NCBI RefSeq assembly: GCF_015752315.1
Contig: NZ_JADOVJ010000001.1
Coordinates: 2,162,501-2,226,500, forward strand
DNA length: 64,000 bases
Source of the DNA: Nocardioides luteus
GTDB lineage: Bacteria; Actinomycetota; Actinomycetes; Propionibacteriales; Nocardioidaceae
Direction: 5' to 3'
Part shown: positions 18,393 to 27,080 of the stretch, piece after piece
Layout: every line of letters begins with the position of its first letter
How positions within the stretch are numbered: the stretch's first letter is position 1
Position numbers and translations under genes: made by a program
Notes under the pieces: generated by a model
What the model was told of the DNA's origin: nothing
Database searches by the model: none
Seen by the model: the letters and a program-made list of their open reading frames with translations, nothing else

Positions 18393-19403
18393 TCACTCCG
18401 CGGGCAGCGATCCGGCGGAGCCGATCCGGTGCAGGTGAGCGGTGAGGGAGTGCTGGTGGTCGACGCGCGGCAGCCGGAGCGCGGCGCCGGTGACCAGGTG
18501 CAGCGTGATGTCGATGCGGGGATTGGCCTTGCGCTCGTCGACGACACCGGTGTCGATGCTGGTCACGTCCTCCCAGAGGATGACCTCGGTGTGCCGGGCG
18601 TACTCCAGGACCAGGCCGCCCTCGTAGAGCCCGAGGTCGACCGCGAGCGGGCGCTGCAGCCCGAGCCAGGTCAGCCGGAACCCGAGGATCAGCCCGGTGA
18701 GCGCGACCAGGCCCCCGGCCAGCACGAGCACCGTCGGCAGGTGTGGCCGGGTGGCGATCCAGGCGCCGAGCGCGATGAGTGCCGGGCCGAGGACCAGTCC
18801 GACGGGCGTCAGCCACGCTCGCCCGTGCGCGGGGTGGGTGCTCAGCCGGATGCCGAGGTCCTCGATGAGCGTCTCCTCGCCCGGCGTACGCAGCCATGCC
18901 CGCCGCGTCGGCAGCACCAGCAGCCCGAGCACGGTGAGCGCGATCCCGCCCCAGAGCACCGGGTCGCGGCCCATCCCGACGATGCGGGCCGGCCACGGGT
19001 TGATCGCATGCTCCCCGTAGGCATCGGCGTCGACCACCCACATCCGGAAGGTCGCCTTCGAGGGGTCGGGGTCGCGGCCGATGTCGCGCAGGGTGCCGTG
19101 GATGCTCCCGGTGACCTGCTCGCCGTCGGCGCGCCACCGGCCCTGGCAGGAGGTGATCTCGCCGGTGCCGCCGTCGAACTCGCACCGTTCCACCACGCTC
19201 ACCTCCGCCCACTGCCCGCTGTTCCAGCGGTCGGCGGACTGCTGGGCCACGACGGTGGCCGGGAACAGCATCGCCAGCGTGCCGAGGCCCAGGGTGATCA
19301 GGACGGTCGCCACCGACGTACGTCGCTGTAACCGGGTGACCCGGCGAGACGGGTCGATGAGACGGGACTTGGGGCCGGTGGTGGGGAGCACGAGGCCTTT
19401 CAC
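18393..19403 (-). CDS. Four-helix membrane protein of unknown function
   Basis: A 336-residue protein I do not recognise with confidence. There is one helix at about 30-52, then an extracytoplasmic domain of about 90 residues containing two cysteines (ERCEFDGG and SCQGRW), a helix at about 147-165, two more between about 195 and 245, and a cytoplasmic beta-rich tail that reads like a PH-type domain ([12 protein letters not shown]). The middle domain recalls DUF3592-type membrane proteins. GTG 19403 is the assigned start, without a clear ribosome site. The dehydrogenase gene follows after 16 bp, probably in one operon. Confidence 0.65.
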   Translation of the reverse strand: MKGLVLPTTGPKSRLIDPSRRVTRLQRRTSVATVLITLGLGTLAMLFPATVVAQQSADRWNSGQWAEVSVVERCEFDGGTGEITSCQGRWRADGEQVTGSIHGTLRDIGRDPDPSKATFRMWVVDADAYGEHAINPWPARIVGMGRDPVLWGGIALTVLGLLVLPTRRAWLRTPGEETLIEDLGIRLSTHPAHGRAWLTPVGLVLGPALIALGAWIATRPHLPTVLVLAGGLVALTGLILGFRLTWLGLQRPLAVDLGLYEGGLVLEYARHTEVILWEDVTSIDTGVVDERKANPRIDITLHLVTGAALRLPRVDHQHSLTAHLHRIGSAGSLPAE

Positions 19404-19550
19404 ATCAAGGAGTGGGATGGACGTCGATCGAGGCGTCGAAAGTGTAGTCGCATGCCCCCACGGGTTCCGGCCGACCGTGCCGGAGCCCCGGAGGCGTACG
19501 AAAGAGGCTGCTCTGCGACCGTATCTGACACGGGTTCACCCATTCGCAGT

Positions 19551-19566
19551 CCGCCGCCGGCGGCGG
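19551..19566. promoter_or_regulatory. Perfect 16-bp GC palindrome upstream of thrS
   Basis: CCGCCGCCGGCGGCGG is a perfect palindrome followed directly by TACGAT, a possible -10 box at 19567-19572. It could be an operator or a transcript hairpin. No T-box features were recognised in the 226-bp region upstream of thrS. Confidence 0.3.
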
Positions 19567-19629
19567 ATACGATCGGGACGCCGCGCGAGCATCGCGGTCC
19601 ACCCATCACCGGAACCCACAGGAGCATCC

Positions 19630-21609
19630 GTGTCCGAGATCAAGATCGCCGTACTCACCCCCGACGGGCGCGAGGAACGGACGGTCACTACGGGCACGAA
19701 GGCGTGGGAGCTCTTCGCGGACAACCCCGACGTGATCGCCGCGCGCGTGGGGGAGGACCTCAAGGACCTCTCCTACGAGCTGGCCGACGGCGACGAGGTC
19801 GAGGGCGTGCTGATCGACTCCAAGGACGGCCACGACATCCTGCGCCACTCGACCGCGCACGTGATGGCGCAGGCGGTGCAGGAGCTCTTCCCCGAGGCCA
19901 AGCTCGGCATCGGACCGCCCGTGACCGACGGCTTCTACTACGACTTCGACGTCGAGACCCCGTTCGTGCCCGAGGACCTGGTCAAGATCGAGTCCCGGAT
20001 GAAGAAGATCATCAAGGCCAACCAGAAGTTCTCCCGCCGGGTCACCACCGACGACGACGCCCGCGTCGAGCTCGCCGACGAGCCCTACAAGCTCGAGCTG
20101 ATCGGTCTCAAGGGTTCTGCCGCTGACGCGGCCGAAGGTGCCGACGCCGAGGTCGGCGGCGGCGAGCTGACCATCTACGACAACCTCGACCGCAACGGCG
20201 AGATCGCCTGGAAGGACCTCTGCCGCGGCCCGCACCTGCCGACCACCAAGCGGATCCCCGCCTTCAAGCTGATGCGCAGCGCGGCGGCGTACTGGCGAGG
20301 CGACGAGAAGAACAAGCAGCTCCAGCGCATCTACGGCACCGCCTGGGAGTCCAAGGAGGCGCTCGACGCCCACCTGGCCCGGATCGAGGAGGCCGAGCGC
20401 CGCGACCACCGCAAGCTCGGCCGCGAGCTCGACCTCTACTCCTTCCCCGACGAGCTCGGCTCCGGCCTGCCGGTCTTCCACCCCAAGGGTGGTGTGATCA
20501 AGCGGGAGATGGAGGACTATGTACGCCGCCGGCACATCGAGGAGGGCTTCTCCTACGTCGGCACCCCGCACATCTCCAAGGACGGCCTCTTCCACACCTC
20601 CGGCCACCTGCCCTACTACGCCGACACGATGTTCCCGCCGATGGAGGTCGAGGGTGCGAAGTACCAGCTCAAGGCCATGTCGTGCCCGATGCACAACCTG
20701 ATCTACAAGGCCAAGGGCCGCTCCTACCGTGAGCTGCCGCTGCGCCTGTTCGAGTTCGGCACCGTCTACCGCTACGAGAAGTCGGGCGTGGTCCACGGGC
20801 TGACCCGCGTGCGCGGCCTGACCCAGGACGACTCCCACTCCTACGTCACCAAGGAGCAGGCGCCGGCCGAGATCAAGCACCTGCTCGACTTCGTGCTCGG
20901 CGTCCTGAAGGACTTCGGCCTCGACGACTTCTACCTCGAGCTGTCCACCCGCGACGCGGACAACGCCAAGTTCATCGGCTCCGACGAGCAGTGGGAGACC
21001 GCGACGAAGATCCTCGAGGACGTGGCCACCGAGTCCGGCCTCGAGCTGGTCGCCGACCCGGGCGGCGCGGCCTTCTACGGCCCGAAGATCTCCGTCCAGG
21101 CCCGCGACGCGATCGGCCGCACCTGGCAGATGTCGACGATCCAGTACGACTTCAACCAGCCCGCCCGCTTCGGGCTGGAGTACCAGGCCGCCGACGGCAC
21201 CCGGCAGGAGCCGGTGATGATCCACTCGGCCAAGTTCGGCTCCATCGAGCGGTTCCTCGGCGTGCTCGTCGAGCACTACGCCGGGGCGATGCCGCCGTGG
21301 CTCGCGCCGGTCCAGGTCGTCGGCATCCCCGTCGCAGACGCCTTCGCCGACTACCTCTACGAGGTGGCCGGCAAGCTGAAGGCCAAGGGCATCCGGGTCG
21401 AGGTCGACGAGTCCGATGACCGCTTCCAGAAGAAGATCCGCAACGCCCAGCTGCAGAAGATCCCGTTCATGCTGATCGCCGGTGGCGAGGACGTCGCCCA
21501 GGGCGCGGTCAGCTTCCGCTACCGCGACGGCCGCCAGGAGAACGGCATCCCGGTCGACGAGGCGATCGAGCGGATCGTGGCTGCGGTGGAGTCCCACGAG
21601 CAGGTCTGA
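19630..21609 (+). CDS. thrS: Threonine-tRNA ligase
   Basis: A 659-residue class II synthetase that charges tRNA-Thr. It has an N-terminal TGS domain (about 1-62); an editing domain with HSTAH (H73, H77) and CRGPH (C198, H202); and a catalytic core with zinc ligands C352 (MSCPMHN), H403 and H532 (IHSAKFGS), plus a C-terminal anticodon-binding domain. GTG 19630 has GGAG 6 bp upstream. A strong terminator hairpin follows at 21622. In Mycobacterium the next gene is the HIT protein; here about 9.5 kb of other genes intervene. Confidence 0.98.
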   Translation: MSEIKIAVLTPDGREERTVTTGTKAWELFADNPDVIAARVGEDLKDLSYELADGDEVEGVLIDSKDGHDILRHSTAHVMAQAVQELFPEAKLGIGPPVTDGFYYDFDVETPFVPEDLVKIESRMKKIIKANQKFSRRVTTDDDARVELADEPYKLELIGLKGSAADAAEGADAEVGGGELTIYDNLDRNGEIAWKDLCRGPHLPTTKRIPAFKLMRSAAAYWRGDEKNKQLQRIYGTAWESKEALDAHLARIEEAERRDHRKLGRELDLYSFPDELGSGLPVFHPKGGVIKREMEDYVRRRHIEEGFSYVGTPHISKDGLFHTSGHLPYYADTMFPPMEVEGAKYQLKAMSCPMHNLIYKAKGRSYRELPLRLFEFGTVYRYEKSGVVHGLTRVRGLTQDDSHSYVTKEQAPAEIKHLLDFVLGVLKDFGLDDFYLELSTRDADNAKFIGSDEQWETATKILEDVATESGLELVADPGGAAFYGPKISVQARDAIGRTWQMSTIQYDFNQPARFGLEYQAADGTRQEPVMIHSAKFGSIERFLGVLVEHYAGAMPPWLAPVQVVGIPVADAFADYLYEVAGKLKAKGIRVEVDESDDRFQKKIRNAQLQKIPFMLIAGGEDVAQGAVSFRYRDGRQENGIPVDEAIERIVAAVESHEQV

Positions 21610-21621
21610 CCTGACAGATCC

Positions 21622-21656
21622 CGAGGGCGGTGCGTGCATGTCACGCACCGCCCTCG
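21622..21656 (+). terminator. Hairpin terminator after thrS
   Basis: A perfect 15-bp stem (21622-21636 with 21642-21656) and a 5-nt loop, 13 bp after the thrS stop. There is no real U-tract, as is usual in high-GC actinobacteria. Confidence 0.75.
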
Positions 21657-21692
21657 CGGCATTTCCGGGCGGTCCGGCGAGCGGCGGAGAAC

Positions 21693-21717
21693 TACGCGCG
21701 ACACTAAGTCGCGCGTA
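21693..21717. promoter_or_regulatory. 25-bp palindromic operator candidate before the diiron oxygenase gene
   Basis: Ten-base arms TACGCGCGAC and GTCGCGCGTA are separated by ACTAA. The palindrome ends 3 bp before a likely -35 (TTGTTA at 21721-21726). Size and symmetry match TetR operators, and a TetR gene ends this three-gene group (24569-25276). The link to that protein is inferred. Confidence 0.5.
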
Positions 21718-21720
21718 CTC

Positions 21721-21750
21721 TTGTTATCGGGACGCGTGTCCGGGTAACGT
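21721..21750 (+). promoter_or_regulatory. Putative promoter of the diiron oxygenase gene
   Basis: A -35-like TTGTTA (21721-21726) and a -10-like TAACGT (21745-21750) are 18 bp apart, giving a leader of about 45-50 nt that contains the GGAG ribosome site before ATG 21805. Confidence 0.4.
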
Positions 21751-21804
21751 GGGTCACGTCGTTAGCAGCTCAACGTAGAACTCAACGGTGAAGGAGCGAT
21801 CGTC

Positions 21805-22800
21805 ATGACCGCCGTTCAGGATGAGAAGTCCACCGGATACGTCCGTCAGGGCAAGCAGGCCTACCTCGACACGCTTCGCACGCTGTCCGAGGCATCGGTC
21901 GAGGTGCACTTCGACCCGTTCAAGGACATCGACTGGGACTCCGACGAGCTCGCCGTGCTGCCCGATGACGAGCGCTGGATCCTCAACGACGCCGACGAGA
22001 TCGGTGCCCACCCGTGGTACAAGGCGCTGCCCAAGCAGCGCCAGATCGAGATCGGGATGTACCGCTGGGCGCAGGTCGCCAAGGTCGGCCTGCAGTTCGA
22101 GCAGCTGCTCATCGGCGGCGTCATGAACCACCTGGTGTGGTCCGAGAACAACAACCCGGAGTTCCGCTACGCGACTCACGAGGTGACCGAGGAGACCCAC
22201 CACACCCAGATGTTCCAGGAGTTCGTCAACCGGGTGAACCCCGACGTGGCGGGCGCACCGACCTACTTCAAGGTCCTGGTGCCGCTCATGGCCTCGGCCG
22301 GCGCCTGGTTCCCGGAGGCGTTCTTCACCGGCATCCTGGCCGGCGAGGAGCCGATCGACCACCTGCAGAAGGGCGCGATGCGCTCGGGCGGCAGCCACCC
22401 CGCGGCCAACCGGATCATGCAGATCCACATCGCCGAGGAGGCCCGCCACATCGGCTTCGCCCACCAGTACCTCGAGCAGCACGTCCCCGAGCTCGGCCGG
22501 GTGAAGAAGACCCTGCTGGCCTACGTCTTCCCGGTCATCATGCGACTGCTCTGCGACGTGATCATGGTCCCGAGCAAGCAGGCCCGCTACGACATGGGCA
22601 TCCCGGACGAGGTCGCCCGCGAGATCTGGTGGAAGTCCGAGGAGTCCGAGAAGCTGCTGCGTGACCTCTTCGGTGACGTACGCCTCCTCGCCGACAACCT
22701 GGGCATCCGCAAGGGTCCGGCCAAGCTGCTGTGGAAGCTGACCGGCATCGACGGGCGCGCCTCGCGCTTCCGTGCGGAGCCGCGTGCGGCCTCCTACTGA
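21805..22800 (+). CDS. AurF-like diiron oxygenase
   Basis: A 331-residue helical ferritin-like protein. A diiron site can be built from E99 (LQFEQ), E130-x-x-H133 (TEETHH), E181, H208 and E212-x-x-H215 (EEARHIGFAH), the arrangement of AurF-type N-oxygenases. GGAG lies about 8 bp before ATG 21805. The ferredoxin/FprB fusion gene follows in the same direction after 45 bp and could supply electrons. I recall that M. tuberculosis Rv0885 (same family) also neighbours fprB. The substrate is unknown; AurF oxidises an arylamine, but this branch is not characterised to my knowledge. Confidence 0.8.
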   Translation: MTAVQDEKSTGYVRQGKQAYLDTLRTLSEASVEVHFDPFKDIDWDSDELAVLPDDERWILNDADEIGAHPWYKALPKQRQIEIGMYRWAQVAKVGLQFEQLLIGGVMNHLVWSENNNPEFRYATHEVTEETHHTQMFQEFVNRVNPDVAGAPTYFKVLVPLMASAGAWFPEAFFTGILAGEEPIDHLQKGAMRSGGSHPAANRIMQIHIAEEARHIGFAHQYLEQHVPELGRVKKTLLAYVFPVIMRLLCDVIMVPSKQARYDMGIPDEVAREIWWKSEESEKLLRDLFGDVRLLADNLGIRKGPAKLLWKLTGIDGRASRFRAEPRAASY

Positions 22801-22828
22801 TCCCTCAGATCCCTTCAGCCCGTGGTCC

Positions 22829-22834
22829 TAGAAC
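22829..22834 (+). promoter_or_regulatory. Possible -10 box (TAGAAC) before the ferredoxin reductase gene
   Basis: TAGAAC lies 11 bp before GTG 22846, allowing a very short leader. The gene may also be read from the upstream oxygenase promoter. Confidence 0.3.
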
Positions 22835-22845
22835 GGTAGTCACCA

Positions 22846-24528
22846 GTGCCTCACGTCGTCACCCAGTCGTGCTGTGCGGACGCCTCGTGCGTCGTCGCCT
22901 GCCCGGTCAACTGCATCCATCCCGCCCCGGGCGAGCCCGGCTTCGGTGAGGCCGAGATGCTCTACGTCGACGCCAAGAGCTGCGTCGACTGCGGAGCCTG
23001 CGTCACCGCCTGCCCGGCCGACGCGATCGTGCCGCACACGACGCTGTCGGAGGGGCAGAAGCCGTTCCTGGCCATCAACGCCGAGTACTTCGAGGTCTTC
23101 CCGCACAAGGACCGCACCCCGCTCGCCCTGGTCCACCCCCAGCGCCGGCTGACCCGCACCGGGCCGTTCCGGGTCGCGGTGGTGGGGGCCGGGCCGGCCG
23201 GGATGTACGCCGCCGACGAGCTGCTCAAGCACCCCGAGATCACCGTCGACGTCTTCGACCGGCTGCCGACGCCGTACGGCCTGGTCCGGGCCGGCGTCGC
23301 GCCCGACCACCAGAACACCAAGCAGGTCGAGAAGCTCTTCGCCCAGATCGAGTCGCAGCCCGGGTTCCGCTACTTCCTGGGCGTCGAGGTCGGCAAGGAC
23401 GTCTCCCACGCCGAGCTGACCGCCCGCTACGACGCCGTCGTCTACACGGTCGGCGCGGCGAGCGACCGGCCCCTCGGGATCGACGGCGACGACCTGCCCG
23501 GCTCGCTCAGCGCCACCGACTTCGTGGGCTGGTACAACGGCCACCCGGACAAGCAGGACCTGCCCGTCCACCTCGACGCCGAGTCGATCCCGTCGGGTCG
23601 GGTCGTCCTCGTCGGCAACGGCAACGTGGCGCTCGACTGTGCCCGGATCCTCGCCGAGGACCCCGAGCGGCTGGCCGGCACCGACATCGCCGAGGGGCCG
23701 CTGGCGGTCCTGCGCGACAGCGCGGTGCGAGAGGTCGTCGTCCTCGGGCGCAGGGGGCCCGGGGAGGCGGCGTTCACCGTGCCCGAGCTGGTCGGGCTGA
23801 TGGGCCACACCGGCGTCAACGTCGTCGTCGACACGGGGGACCTCCCGCTCGAGGAGGCGCTGGCCGGGGGCGACACCACCGTCCGGCTGCTGCGCGAGCT
23901 CGCCGGCCGCGAGGTGCGTCCGGAGCTGCGTACGATCGTGCTCCGCTTCCTCAGCTCGCCGGTGCGCGTGCTCGGCGAGGACCGGGTCACCGGCGTCGAG
24001 GTCGGCCGCAACCGCCTCGAGCGCGACGCCGACGGCGTCGTCCGGGCCGTGCCCACCGGCGAGACCGAGGTCGTCGAGACCGGCATGCTGCTGCGCGCGG
24101 TCGGCTACAAGGGCCTGCCCGTGGCCGACCTTCCCTACGACGCCGCGACCGGCACCGTCCCCAACGAGCGCGGCCGGGTACTCCCGGGCGTCTACGTCGC
24201 GGGCTGGGTCAAGCGCGGCCCGAACGGCTTCATCGGCACCAACAAGACCGATGCCGAGGAGACGGTCGAGCAGCTGCTCGACGACCTCGACGCCGACCGG
24301 ATCCCGGCGCCCGTGGGCGATACCCGCGAGATCACCGCGATCGTACGCAGCCGCCAGCCCGGCATGGTCGACCTGGCCGGGTGGCAGGCGATCGACCGCG
24401 AGGAGAAGCGCCGCGGTGCCGAGTCCGGCCGCCCGCGGGTCAAGATCACCGATGTCGAGGAGATGCGGGGCATCGCGGCGAAGTCGCGGAAACCCCGATA
24501 CGCTCTGGGGCGTCGCAAGGAGCGCTGA
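22846..24528 (+). CDS. fprB: Ferredoxin-fused ferredoxin-NADP+ reductase (FprB type)
   Basis: A 560-residue fusion. Residues 1-60 are a bacterial ferredoxin with C46-x2-C49-x2-C52-x3-C56-P for one [4Fe-4S] cluster and a second cysteine set (C9/C10, C15, C19-P, C23) that could hold a 3Fe or 4Fe cluster. The rest is an adrenodoxin-reductase-like flavoprotein with FAD motif GAGPAG (114-119) and NADP motif GNGNVA (257-262). It passes electrons between NADPH and ferredoxin. Domain order and length match mycobacterial FprB. It lies between the diiron oxygenase and TetR genes and is a plausible electron source for the former. Confidence 0.92.
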   Translation: MPHVVTQSCCADASCVVACPVNCIHPAPGEPGFGEAEMLYVDAKSCVDCGACVTACPADAIVPHTTLSEGQKPFLAINAEYFEVFPHKDRTPLALVHPQRRLTRTGPFRVAVVGAGPAGMYAADELLKHPEITVDVFDRLPTPYGLVRAGVAPDHQNTKQVEKLFAQIESQPGFRYFLGVEVGKDVSHAELTARYDAVVYTVGAASDRPLGIDGDDLPGSLSATDFVGWYNGHPDKQDLPVHLDAESIPSGRVVLVGNGNVALDCARILAEDPERLAGTDIAEGPLAVLRDSAVREVVVLGRRGPGEAAFTVPELVGLMGHTGVNVVVDTGDLPLEEALAGGDTTVRLLRELAGREVRPELRTIVLRFLSSPVRVLGEDRVTGVEVGRNRLERDADGVVRAVPTGETEVVETGMLLRAVGYKGLPVADLPYDAATGTVPNERGRVLPGVYVAGWVKRGPNGFIGTNKTDAEETVEQLLDDLDADRIPAPVGDTREITAIVRSRQPGMVDLAGWQAIDREEKRRGAESGRPRVKITDVEEMRGIAAKSRKPRYALGRRKER

Positions 24529-24568
24529 GAAGCTCTCGGCACGATCACGGGATCAGGGGGAGACGCGG

Positions 24569-25276
24569 GTGGCCGGCGAGAAGCGGGATGGCCGTCATGA
24601 CCGGTGGAGCAAGCACAACGAGCAGCGCCGCCAGCAGATCATCGATGCCGCGATCGCGGTGATCGAGGCCGGTGAGCCGGGGGCTGACGTGCAGGTGCAG
24701 CAGATCGCGGTGCGCGCCGGGCTGTCCCGTACGGTCATCTACCGTCACTTCGAGGACCGCGCCGACCTCGACCGGGCCGTGCAGCAGGCCATCCTCGACG
24801 GCCTCTGGTCCGACCTGATGCCCGGGATCACCCTCGACGGCACCGTGCCGCAGATCATCGAGCGGATCATCGGCACCTACGTGCGCTGGGCCCGGGCGCA
24901 TCCCGCCCTCCACCTGGCCGCCGACCACGACATCGACGGCGGGGACGACGGCCCCCTCCAGCAGGGGATGGAGCAGCTCGCCGGCCGGATCTCGACCATC
25001 GTCGGCACCGCCGTGATCGCCCTCGGCGGCAACCCCACCGAGGAGGAGGCCGAGGCGCTCGACCCGCTGATCTACGGCCTCGTCGGCGCGGTCTTCGGTG
25101 CCGTACGCCGCTGGCTGACCCGCACCGGGGAGCGCCTGCCCGCCGAGACGCTGGAGCGGCTCACCGCCCAGTCGATCTGGTACGTCATCGACGGCCACGC
25201 CCGAGGTTTCGGGATCGAGCTCGACCCCGACCTTCCTCTGGAAGAACTCCTGTCCAAGGACATCCTCGCGGTATAA
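24569..25276 (+). CDS. TetR-family transcriptional regulator
   Basis: A 235-residue repressor. The N-terminal helix-turn-helix (VQQIAVRAGLSRTVIYRHFEDRADL) covers about 49-73 after a charged leader of about 20 residues. The C-terminal domain is the variable ligand-binding part. GTG 24569 has AGGGGGAG about 6 bp upstream. It lies 40 bp after the reductase and is probably in its operon. The 25-bp palindrome at 21693-21717 before the oxygenase is the natural candidate operator. The ligand is unknown and may be the substrate of the oxygenase. Confidence 0.9.
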   Translation: MAGEKRDGRHDRWSKHNEQRRQQIIDAAIAVIEAGEPGADVQVQQIAVRAGLSRTVIYRHFEDRADLDRAVQQAILDGLWSDLMPGITLDGTVPQIIERIIGTYVRWARAHPALHLAADHDIDGGDDGPLQQGMEQLAGRISTIVGTAVIALGGNPTEEEAEALDPLIYGLVGAVFGAVRRWLTRTGERLPAETLERLTAQSIWYVIDGHARGFGIELDPDLPLEELLSKDILAV

Positions 25277-25324
25277 CCTCCCGGTATCACCCGGCCGCAC
25301 GGCCGATAAGTCCAGGAGAAGACC

Positions 25325-26386
25325 ATGCCCCACATGCGCAGACTCTCGATCGCCGTCACCGCAGGCCTGGCGGCCACCGCCGGGCTCGCCGTCCCGCTGA
25401 GCACGGCCACCGCGGCCCCCGGAAGCGGCTCCTCCGAGGGCTCCGCCCGCGTCTTCATGGTCAACCCGGTCCAGTCCAGCAACGACCAGGACCTGACCGA
25501 CCAGAAGGACGCCGCGAGCGCCGTTCCCGAGAGCGCCTACGCCGAGGTGCCGCTGACCCACCTGGACGGCTCGGGCTACCTGCGCGGCGACTACGCGGTC
25601 GTCGAGTCGAGCACCGGCACGCCGGCGTACTCCACGACCAACACCTACTCCTACGACCGCCACCAGGACCAGTTCGAGCAGGTCATGGGCTACTTCTGGG
25701 TGACCCGCGCGCAGACCTACCTGCACACCCTCGGTTTCGGGGAGACGCTCCCGGGCGTCCTGAACGAGCCGTTCTCGGTGAAGATCAACCAGTACGGCGG
25801 CGACAACTCCTACCAGACCGACAAGCCCTTCCGGATCCGGCTGGGCAAGGGCGGTGTCGACGACGCCGAGGACGCCGAGGTGATCGTCCACGAGTACGGC
25901 CACGCCGTCCACGCCAGCCAGGTGCCGGGCTACGGCAGCAGTCTCGACGCCGGCGCGATCGGGGAGTCCTTCGGTGACTACCTCGCGGTGACCGTCGGCC
26001 TGGACGCCGCCGCCGAGTTCGGCTGGCCGGTCGCGGCCGACCCGTCCTGCCCGATGGACTGGGACGCGACCTCCTACACCGACGCCCCGCACTGCATCCG
26101 CAGCTTCCACCTCGACCTGACCCTCGAGGACCGCCGCAACCAGGTCCACTACGACGGCCAGATCTGGAGCCAGGCCCTATGGGAGATCCGTGAGGGCTAC
26201 CAGGCGCTCGGCCTCACCACGCGCGACTGGGACACGACCCTGATCTACTCGCAGTTCTCCTACGCGCCGGACACCAGCTTCCAGGCCGCGGCCGCGGAGA
26301 CGTACGCCGCGGCGGCCGCCCGCGACGGCCAGGCGGCCGCCGACCTGGTCCGCGACCGCTTCGCCGCCCGGGGGATCACCTTCTGA
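25325..26386 (+). CDS. Secreted zinc metalloprotease (gluzincin, M4/M36-like)
   Basis: A 353-residue exported protein. The signal peptide has an RR pair after MPHM, a hydrophobic stretch (about 8-30) and an AxA-like site near TATAAP (29-32). The zinc site is H189-E190-x-x-H193 in VIVHEYGHAVH, with third ligand E214 in GAIGESFGDYLA, as in gluzincins of the thermolysin/fungalysin kind. It is much shorter than M36 or M4 precursors and has no visible propeptide domain, and its target is unknown. GGAG lies 7 bp before ATG 25325. The TetR gene is 48 bp upstream; co-transcription is possible but not shown. Confidence 0.75.
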   Translation: MPHMRRLSIAVTAGLAATAGLAVPLSTATAAPGSGSSEGSARVFMVNPVQSSNDQDLTDQKDAASAVPESAYAEVPLTHLDGSGYLRGDYAVVESSTGTPAYSTTNTYSYDRHQDQFEQVMGYFWVTRAQTYLHTLGFGETLPGVLNEPFSVKINQYGGDNSYQTDKPFRIRLGKGGVDDAEDAEVIVHEYGHAVHASQVPGYGSSLDAGAIGESFGDYLAVTVGLDAAAEFGWPVAADPSCPMDWDATSYTDAPHCIRSFHLDLTLEDRRNQVHYDGQIWSQALWEIREGYQALGLTTRDWDTTLIYSQFSYAPDTSFQAAAAETYAAAAARDGQAAADLVRDRFAARGITF

Positions 26387-26396
26387 GGACCGTCTG

Positions 26397-26418
26397 GGGC
26401 GTGGGCTCGGCCGCGCCC
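26397..26418. terminator. Weak hairpin between protease and response regulator genes
   Basis: A 7-bp stem with one G-U pair (26397-26403 with 26412-26418) lies between convergent genes. Low confidence as a shared terminator. Confidence 0.25.
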
Positions 26419-27080
26419 TAGGCGTCGCGGAGGTAGGCGAGCACGGCGGAGACCCGTCGGTCGGTGGCGGGGTCGAGCCGGAGCTTGGCGAAGATGTTGC
26501 CGACGTGCTTGCGCACGGCGGCCTCGGAGACGAAGAGCGCGGTCGCGATGCTGCCGTTGGTGCGGCCCTCGGCCATCAGTGCCAGCACCTCGCGCTCGCG
26601 CTCGGAGAGCACGTCGAGCGGACCGTCGGGCTGGTGCCGGTTGAGCAGGCCGCGTACGACCTGGGGGTCGACGACCGTCTCACCGCCGGCCACCCGGTCC
26701 AGGCTGTCGAGGAAGTCCCGGACGTGGCCGACCCGGTCCTTGAGGAGATAGCCGATCCCGCCGCCACCGGTGGTGTCGAGGAGCTCGGCGAGATAGGCGT
26801 CGGCGACATACGCGGAGAGCACCAGGACGGCCAGGTCACGGTGGCGCCGGCGGAGCTCGGCGGCGGCCCGCAGCCCCTCGTCGGTGTGGGTCGGCGGCAT
26901 CCGGATGTCGGTGATGACCACGTCGGGGCGGGTGTGGTCGGTGAAGGCGAGCAGGGCGTCGGCGTCGCCGACCGCGGCGATGACCTCGTGGCCGGCCCGT
27001 TCGAGAATGGCGAGGAGGCCCTCGCGCAGCAGCGCGGCGTCCTCGGCCAGGACGATCCTCAGGGGAGCGCGGTCGCGCAC
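26418..27080 (-). CDS. NarL/LuxR-family response regulator
   Basis: A 220-residue regulator. The receiver has the phosphorylated D58 in VVITDIRMP and a conserved lysine in YLLKDRV; the LuxR helix-turn-helix (LSEREREVLALMAEGRTN) lies near 158-210. Its GTG start at 27080 lies 22 bp inside the end of the kinase gene, so translation is coupled. Likely target: the ABC exporter genes transcribed divergently from the kinase (28443-31114). Confidence 0.92.
   Translation of the reverse strand: MRDRAPLRIVLAEDAALLREGLLAILERAGHEVIAAVGDADALLAFTDHTRPDVVITDIRMPPTHTDEGLRAAAELRRRHRDLAVLVLSAYVADAYLAELLDTTGGGGIGYLLKDRVGHVRDFLDSLDRVAGGETVVDPQVVRGLLNRHQPDGPLDVLSEREREVLALMAEGRTNGSIATALFVSEAAVRKHVGNIFAKLRLDPATDRRVSAVLAYLRDA

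Noticed and set aside
19404..19629. T-box riboswitch before thrS
   Set aside because: No specifier-loop or antiterminator elements were recognised; only a GC palindrome and a possible -10 box.
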